5,670 nucleotides of DNA, taken from NCBI GenBank assembly GCA_036146215.1, contig JAYYJN010000023.1:1-5670 (forward strand). The letters run 5' to 3'. The notes beneath the pieces are model-generated. The model did not search any database. It had not been told where the DNA came from and saw only the letters and a program-made list of their open reading frames with translations. Position numbers and translations under genes: made by a program. Shown here in pieces: positions 1 through 5,670 of the stretch (position 1 is its first letter; every line of letters begins with the position of its first letter). This stretch comes from UBA7805 sp036146215 (GTDB lineage: Bacteria > Planctomycetota > Planctomycetia > Pirellulales > UBA7805).

Positions 1-350
1 TAGTGGAAGAGTATGATGGACAAGTCCCGCGCACGATGGAAGAACTGGTACCGCTACCGGGTGTGGGACGGAAGACTGCTAACGTGGTACTCGGAAATGC
101 CTACGGAATTGCGAGCGGAGTCGTCGTCGACACGCACGTCACTCGAATTTGCGGGCGTCTCGGCCTGGTCGCGACGAAAGATGCGGTGAAAATCGAACGA
201 AAACTGAACGAACTTCTGCCGCGTAAGGAGTGGATCGACTTTTCGCATCGCTGCATTCAGCATGGACGCCGCGTCTGCGTGGCGCGAACGAGTCCGCACT
301 GCAACAATTGCAGGATGAGGAAATTTTGTCCGCAAGTAGGTGTAGACTGA
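1..350 (+). CDS. nth: Endonuclease III (DNA glycosylase/AP lyase), C-terminal part, 5' end outside window
   Basis: Base excision repair enzyme that removes oxidised pyrimidines from DNA and cleaves the abasic site by beta-elimination. The frame is open to the left edge, so the start lies outside; about 115 residues are visible against roughly 210-220 for the family. Counting the GTG at 3 as residue 1, the helix-hairpin-helix LPGVGRKTA lies at 18-26. Its Lys24 (codon 72-74) matches the catalytic Lys120 of E. coli Nth, and Asp43 in VDTHV (codon 129-131) matches Asp138. HGRRVC is followed by the C-terminal [4Fe-4S] ligands Cys92, Cys100, Cys103 and Cys109. The first cysteine spacing is CX7C rather than the usual CX6C, and the Lys-Asp interval is one residue longer than in E. 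coli; the latter I remember from a common Nth subfamily. MutY is unlikely because the HhH lysine is present. A dcd-like gene follows 51 nt downstream on the same strand. Confidence 0.95.
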   Translation, partial: VEEYDGQVPRTMEELVPLPGVGRKTANVVLGNAYGIASGVVVDTHVTRICGRLGLVATKDAVKIERKLNELLPRKEWIDFSHRCIQHGRRVCVARTSPHCNNCRMRKFCPQVGVD

Positions 351-390
351 TTGATAATTGGGGGTGTTGCCCCTGGCAGCAACTGGTAGC

Positions 391-394
391 GAGG
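391..394 (+). promoter_or_regulatory. Ribosome binding site of the dcd-like gene
   Basis: GAGG, within GAGGAAACGAC, ends 7 nt before the ATG at 402. It fixes this start, which also gives the typical family N-terminus MILSG. Confidence 0.6.
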
Positions 395-401
395 AAACGA
401 C

Positions 402-980
402 ATGATTCTTTCCGGCCAACAGATCGAAAGTCGCCTCGACGACGACATCATTATCGATCCTTACAACCCAAATCAGCTCAACTCCAACAGTGTCAATCTG
501 ACGCTGCATGATGAACTGATGACGTATGAAGAGGTTGTCCTCGACATGCGGAAGGCGAACCGGGTACGGCGAATACCGATTCCGCAAGATGGATATGTTC
601 TCAAGCCGAACCAATTATATCTGGCCCGAACCGTCGAGCGGACTGAAACGCATAACTTAGTGCCGATGCTTGAGGGCCGAAGTAGCGTCGCCCGTCTGGG
701 GCTTTTTATCAATGCGACCGGTGGTTTCGGCGACGTCGGTTTCTGCGGCTTCTGGACGTTGCAGATGTTTGCCGTGCAACCGGTGCGAATCTACCCTGGC
801 ATTCCGATCTGCCAAATTTTCTATCATGAAATCATCGGAGACTTCCTGGAATACTCAAGTGATAAATATCAGCACAACCGAGATGTGCAACCCTCGCTTT
901 TCTTCAAAGAACTCAATCCAGAGGTCGAGGATGACGCCCAGATGGAGTTGCAATTCGGGCTGGAACGATCCCACAGCTGA
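402..980 (+). CDS. dcd: dCTP deaminase family protein (Dcd-like), catalytic Glu position is Gln
   Basis: Member of the trimeric dCTP deaminase/dUTPase family, 192 aa, a normal length. Canonical Dcd deaminates dCTP to dUTP (some to dUMP) for thymidylate synthesis in the cytoplasm. Seen here: N-terminal MILSGQQI, the nucleotide-binding motif GRSSVARLGL at residues 92-101 (Arg93, Ser94 and Arg98 align with E. coli Arg110, Ser111 and Arg115), GFGDVGF at 108-114, and a C-terminal KYQ...QPSL segment like the lid over the nucleotide. The spacing from Arg98 to residue 121 is 23, exactly that from Arg115 to the general base Glu138 in E. coli, yet residue 121 is Gln (cag, 762-764). Gly107 also stands where E. 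coli has Ala124. The fold assignment is secure, but deaminase activity is not; it could be a dUTPase-like, regulatory or altered-specificity paralogue. It lies 51 nt after nth with a good ribosome site and may be co-transcribed with it. A 125-nt gap precedes acnA. Confidence 0.9.
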   Translation: MILSGQQIESRLDDDIIIDPYNPNQLNSNSVNLTLHDELMTYEEVVLDMRKANRVRRIPIPQDGYVLKPNQLYLARTVERTETHNLVPMLEGRSSVARLGLFINATGGFGDVGFCGFWTLQMFAVQPVRIYPGIPICQIFYHEIIGDFLEYSSDKYQHNRDVQPSLFFKELNPEVEDDAQMELQFGLERSHS

Positions 981-1024
981 GCGGCAATCAAACCGAACAG
1001 ACCGGCGCGGCGGCCAAGCACCGG

Positions 1025-1053
1025 TAGTCCTCAGGGCGTGCATGCGATAAAAT
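1025..1053 (+). promoter_or_regulatory. Possible sigma70-type promoter of acnA
   Basis: TAAAAT at 1048-1053 matches the -10 consensus at 5 of 6 positions. A weak -35-like TAGTCC (3 of 6) lies at 1025-1030 with a 17-nt spacer. A start near 1060 would leave a leader of about 45 nt before the acnA ATG. The 125-nt gap after the dcd-like gene makes a separate promoter reasonable, but the -35 is poor and this is found by eye only. Confidence 0.3.
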
Positions 1054-1105
1054 TAGTGGCTCGGAGTCCGTCGCCAGGCAGTTCCACTTCTCCGCAAGGC
1101 CACCG

Positions 1106-3805
<2,700 letters not shown>

Positions 3806-3835
3806 AAATGCTGGCCGCTATCGATCGATCCACAG

Positions 3836-3860
3836 CTTGCTTGATCAACTTGCTTTGATC
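3836..3860 (+). repeat. GATC-containing direct repeat and 6-bp hairpin before the glycosyltransferase gene
   Basis: CTTGCTTGATC (3836-3846) is repeated with one extra T as CTTGCTTTGATC (3849-3860). Inside, GATCAA (3843-3848) and TTGATC (3855-3860) form a perfect 6-bp inverted repeat with a 6-nt loop. It ends one base before the likely Shine-Dalgarno GGAG. There is no T-tract after it, so it does not look like an intrinsic terminator for acnA. It could be chance or could affect translation of the next gene. Confidence 0.5.
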
Positions 3861-3861
3861 T

Positions 3862-3865
3862 GGAG
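3862..3865 (+). promoter_or_regulatory. Ribosome binding site choosing the glycosyltransferase start
   Basis: GGAG ends 7 nt before the ATG at 3873. It favours that start over the in-frame TTG at 3837, which would add 12 residues without family character. Confidence 0.6.
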
Positions 3866-3872
3866 TCATCGC

Positions 3873-4736
3873 ATGATTATCATCGCGCGGCGCTACGGGC
3901 AACTAGGGAACCGTCTCACGTTGGCCTCGCACTTGATTGCGGCAGCCCAGGAATATGGTGTGGGGTTTGCGCATCCCACCTTTGCCGAATATGCGAATTA
4001 TTTCCAGGGAACTGCCCATGATCTCTGGTGCAGGTTTCCGCAGCGCGCGAAATTCCGACGATCGGTCCCGATCTGGCAGCGGCGACTCGCGGAAAGCGCG
4101 ACGCGCCGCATGGAAAAAACGCTCTGGTGCATTGGCCTGCGCTCATTCCCTTGTCAACTTTTTCGTTTAAAAGATGGAACGCATTTCGATTTATCGGGCC
4201 AAGAATTTCAAGACCTTGTTAGCCACGGTCGCCCGCTGTTGATTAATGGGTGGGACTATCGATCAAATCGCTTACTACACAAGCATGGAGATGCGATTCG
4301 AGCACACTTTCAACCCATTGAACGACATCAGCAGCAGGTTGATTTATTGATTGCTGAAATTCGCCGCAACGCCGACCTTGTGGTCGGCATTCATATGCGC
4401 CATGGAGACTTTAAGACGTACAATGAGGGCCGTTATTATTATCCGGTAGACGCATACCGGGCAGCCATGCTTCGCGTCATAGAACGATTTCCGGATCGGC
4501 AAATCTCGTTTCTGATCTGCACCGACGGAACTTATGTTCCGGATGATTTCCATGGGCTCCGCGCGCATCCCGGTACGGGGCACCTGATCGAGGATCTCTA
4601 TGCACTTGCAAAAACGGATTTCATAATTGCCTCTCCCGGGAGCACCTTTTCGGCGTGGGCATCCTTTTATGGAAAGACACCGCTGGTAAAAATGGACACT
4701 GTTGACTTATCAGAAGTAGAACAACGCTGGGGTTAA
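3873..4736 (+). CDS. Putative fucosyltransferase-like glycosyltransferase (HxRxGD motif)
   Basis: A 287-aa protein with the architecture of the alpha-1,2/alpha-1,6/O-fucosyltransferase superfamily, closest in feel to small bacterial GT11-like enzymes. The N-terminus MIIIARRYGQLGNRLTLASHL resembles the glycine-rich GxLGNxxxxxA loop that opens such GT-B folds. VVGIHMRHGDF contains HMRHGD at residues 174-179, the HxRxGD motif whose Arg binds the GDP-fucose phosphate in characterised members. Near the C-terminus, DLYALAKTDFIIASPGSTFSAWASFYG (Ser257-Trp262) corresponds to the conserved donor-site segment with a Ser-Thr-Phe-Ser core. No signal peptide or membrane segment is seen, so it is probably cytoplasmic or peripheral, modifying a glycan such as a surface polysaccharide; donor and acceptor cannot be read from sequence. 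It stands alone, without sugar-nucleotide or polysaccharide genes in view, 67 nt after acnA. Its codons look more AT-rich than those of acnA, which may hint at a separate origin, though this was not measured. Confidence 0.75.
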   Translation: MIIIARRYGQLGNRLTLASHLIAAAQEYGVGFAHPTFAEYANYFQGTAHDLWCRFPQRAKFRRSVPIWQRRLAESATRRMEKTLWCIGLRSFPCQLFRLKDGTHFDLSGQEFQDLVSHGRPLLINGWDYRSNRLLHKHGDAIRAHFQPIERHQQQVDLLIAEIRRNADLVVGIHMRHGDFKTYNEGRYYYPVDAYRAAMLRVIERFPDRQISFLICTDGTYVPDDFHGLRAHPGTGHLIEDLYALAKTDFIIASPGSTFSAWASFYGKTPLVKMDTVDLSEVEQRWG

Positions 4737-4861
4737 GATCCCCTGGATTAAATGATCAGCGCTGTTCTCGGCACATCCTATTCGAACAACCGGGGGAATG
4801 GATGGGCCGAAGAGATGTGGCCAACTTGGATGATCACTGCAGGAAGAAACGCAGCGACCCG

Positions 4862-5338
4862 CTAATCGGCAACTCGATCCATCACTCCATCAAGTCGTGA
4901 TAAGGCCTCGACCGGTTCAAGATTGAACAACACGCGGCCATTGGTGTCCCACCATTTGCCATCCAGGTGAAACAACGCTGTCGCTGCCCGCAAATTGCCG
5001 ACCGCTTCCACCTCCTCCATGCCACCCCCTTCGACGGCCTCGAACCCGATCGTCACACCCACCAGGGCCAGCAGCTGATTTTTCTCGCGATCCACCGCGA
5101 AACAAACGGCATCTTCAAAATCGATATCGACCCAACGCAGGCCCCGCGGCTTGCCGGTGGCCGAGGCGATATCGAAGAAACGAGCCTCGAGTCGCTCACG
5201 CTGATGGCGAAAGCGTTTGCGTCCGCGGCGGCGATGTTGTATCGTCCAAAAATTGAGGAGTCCTCGCGTTGCAATCACAAGCGAAATGAGGGTAATTACT
5301 CCGACTCCGATCCACTCACCAATATAGAGATCCCACAT
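4862..5338 (-). CDS. Hypothetical protein with one N-terminal membrane segment
   Basis: A 158-aa protein I cannot assign to a named family. Residues about 9-24 (WIGVGVITLISLVIAT) form one hydrophobic helix, followed at 35-50 by a strongly basic stretch rich in Arg (QHRRRGRKRFRHQRER). By the positive-inside rule the bulk would be cytoplasmic and the protein an N-terminal anchor type. The remainder, about 53-150, looks like a small mixed alpha/beta domain. It has KPRGLRWVDIDF, an LLALVGVTIGFEAVEGGG strand-turn segment, and FHLDGKWWDTNGRVLFNLEP, which has no catalytic pattern I recognise. I recall similar anchored proteins from planctomycetes, but cannot verify this. The start is supported by AGGAGA upstream and a promoter candidate. 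The gene converges on the glycosyltransferase gene (125-nt gap) and diverges from nfo. The overlapping plus-strand reading frame at 4967-5359 lacks these supports. Confidence 0.8.
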   Translation of the reverse strand: MWDLYIGEWIGVGVITLISLVIATRGLLNFWTIQHRRRGRKRFRHQRERLEARFFDIASATGKPRGLRWVDIDFEDAVCFAVDREKNQLLALVGVTIGFEAVEGGGMEEVEAVGNLRAATALFHLDGKWWDTNGRVLFNLEPVEALSRLDGVMDRVAD

Positions 5339-5346
5339 CCGCTGAT

Positions 5347-5352
5347 TCTCCT
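5347..5352 (-). promoter_or_regulatory. Ribosome binding site of the membrane-anchored hypothetical gene
   Basis: On the minus strand AGGAGA lies 8 nt before the ATG (5336-5338). It is the strongest Shine-Dalgarno sequence in the window and supports the minus-strand reading of this locus. Confidence 0.65.
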
Positions 5353-5406
5353 GCTATAGGTGTTTCTGTCGAATGAATGCCATCCGCCATCGCCCGCCAC
5401 CCTCGC

Positions 5407-5434
5407 ATTGTACCGCTCTGAATTAATCCGACAA
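5407..5434 (-). promoter_or_regulatory. Candidate sigma70-type promoter for the hypothetical gene
   Basis: On the minus strand TTGTCG (5429-5434; 4 of 6 to TTGACA) is followed after 16 nt by TACAAT (5407-5412; 5 of 6 to TATAAT). Transcription would begin near 5400, giving a leader of about 60 nt before the ATG at 5338. This is the best promoter match I found in the intergenic spaces. No comparable plus-strand promoter for nfo stands out; CCGACA (5428-5433) with TAAAAA (5453-5458) has a 19-nt spacer and is too weak to call. Confidence 0.4.
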
Positions 5435-5503
5435 GGATTTTCCGGCAATCGGTAAAAAACACCAAAGCTAGCACCTTCAGAATCAACAAGGCTTGATAAG
5501 ACC

Positions 5504-5670
5504 ATGGCAATTTTAGGCGCCCACATGTCCATTGCAGGGGGATATTACAAGGCGGTTGAAATCGCGGCAGAGGAAGGTTGCGACTGTGTGCAGATTTTCA
5601 CAAAAAACAATAATCAATGGCGAGCCAAGCCACTCACCGATGAAGACGTCCGACTTTTTACCGAAGCGAT
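5504..5670 (+). CDS. nfo: Endonuclease IV (AP endonuclease), N-terminal part, 3' end outside window
   Basis: Base excision repair enzyme of the TIM-barrel, tri-zinc AP endonuclease family. It cleaves 5' to abasic sites and removes blocked 3' ends. The 55 visible codons read MAILGAHMSIAGG, then a helix and GCDCVQIFTKNNNQW, then KPLTDEDVRLF. The GAHxSIAGG opening strand and the VQIFTKNNNQW segment are hallmarks of the family, which usually runs to about 280 residues. The zinc-binding His, Glu and Asp residues lie beyond the window edge, so catalytic integrity cannot be judged. The ATG at 5504 gives the expected N-terminus; the only ribosome-site candidates are weak (AAGG at 5488-5491, 12 nt away, or TAAG close to the start). 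It is divergent from the hypothetical gene, with a 165-nt space between them. Functionally it pairs with nth at the other end of the window. Confidence 0.93.
   Translation, partial: MAILGAHMSIAGGYYKAVEIAAEEGCDCVQIFTKNNNQWRAKPLTDEDVRLFTEA

Noticed and set aside
54..614. 186-aa minus-strand reading frame across nth and the dcd-like gene
   Set aside because: It is antisense to two genes with clear family motifs, and its translation shows no recognisable domain or ribosome site.
1001..1025. ACCGG/CCGGT inverted repeat after the dcd-like gene as a terminator
   Set aside because: The 5-bp stem has a 15-nt loop and no following T-run, so it does not meet the form of an intrinsic terminator.
670..1050. 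126-aa plus-strand frame overlapping the 3' half of the dcd-like gene
   Set aside because: It is a shifted-frame shadow of the dcd-like coding sequence, rich in Arg and Ser and without family motifs.
3837..3872. Upstream TTG start extending the glycosyltransferase by 12 residues
   Set aside because: The extension overlaps the repeat hairpin and has no ribosome site at proper distance; GGAG lies 7 nt before the ATG at 3873.
4729..4764. GGGG/CCCC pairing over the glycosyltransferase stop codon and the CAGCGCTG palindrome as a bidirectional terminator
   Set aside because: Stems are only 4 bp, no T-tract follows on either strand, and the two elements do not join into one structure.
4967..5359. 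130-aa plus-strand reading frame opposite the hypothetical gene
   Set aside because: The minus-strand frame has a Shine-Dalgarno sequence, a promoter candidate, a plausible membrane segment and balanced composition; the plus-strand frame has none of these.

Overview
The window looks like an ordinary chromosomal stretch from a bacterium, most likely a planctomycete (Planctomycetota, perhaps Pirellulales). This rests on remembered resemblance: the style of the Nth, Dcd-like, aconitase A and Nfo proteins, and a small membrane-anchored protein of a type I associate with that phylum. No rRNA or other phylogenetic marker is present, so the assignment is tentative. Codons lean moderately towards GC. 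I see no mobile element, CRISPR array, tRNA, rRNA or phage gene.

Layout from left to right: (1) the C-terminal half of endonuclease III (nth, +, cut by the left edge); (2) after a 51-nt gap, a dCTP deaminase-family gene (dcd-like, +), complete, with Gln at the position of the catalytic Glu; (3) after a 125-nt gap with a possible promoter, a complete aconitate hydratase A (acnA, +, 899 aa) with all cluster and active-site motifs; (4) after a short gap holding GATC-rich direct and inverted repeats, a 287-aa putative fucosyltransferase-like glycosyltransferase with an HxRxGD motif (+); (5) a convergent minus-strand gene for a 158-aa protein of unknown function with one N-terminal membrane segment; (6) a 165-nt divergent intergenic region with a good minus-strand promoter candidate; (7) the first 55 codons of endonuclease IV (nfo, +), cut by the right edge. 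No stretch above 300 bases lacks a gene; the 125-nt convergent gap at 4737-4861 shows no convincing terminator or other structure.

How the genes fit together: nth and nfo both act in base excision repair. Nth removes oxidised pyrimidines and nicks the abasic site, and Nfo cleaves abasic sites and trims blocked 3' ends. A canonical Dcd feeds dUTP/dUMP supply for thymidylate synthesis and so affects uracil in DNA. The nth-dcd pair may be co-transcribed. Aconitase is a TCA-cycle enzyme with no obvious link to the repair genes except that it and Nth are both [4Fe-4S] proteins. The glycosyltransferase and the small membrane protein look like separate accessory genes.

I do not see a new multi-gene system. 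The observations most worth a second look are the Glu-to-Gln change in the deaminase, the unusual cysteine spacing in Nth, and the uncharacterised membrane-anchored protein.
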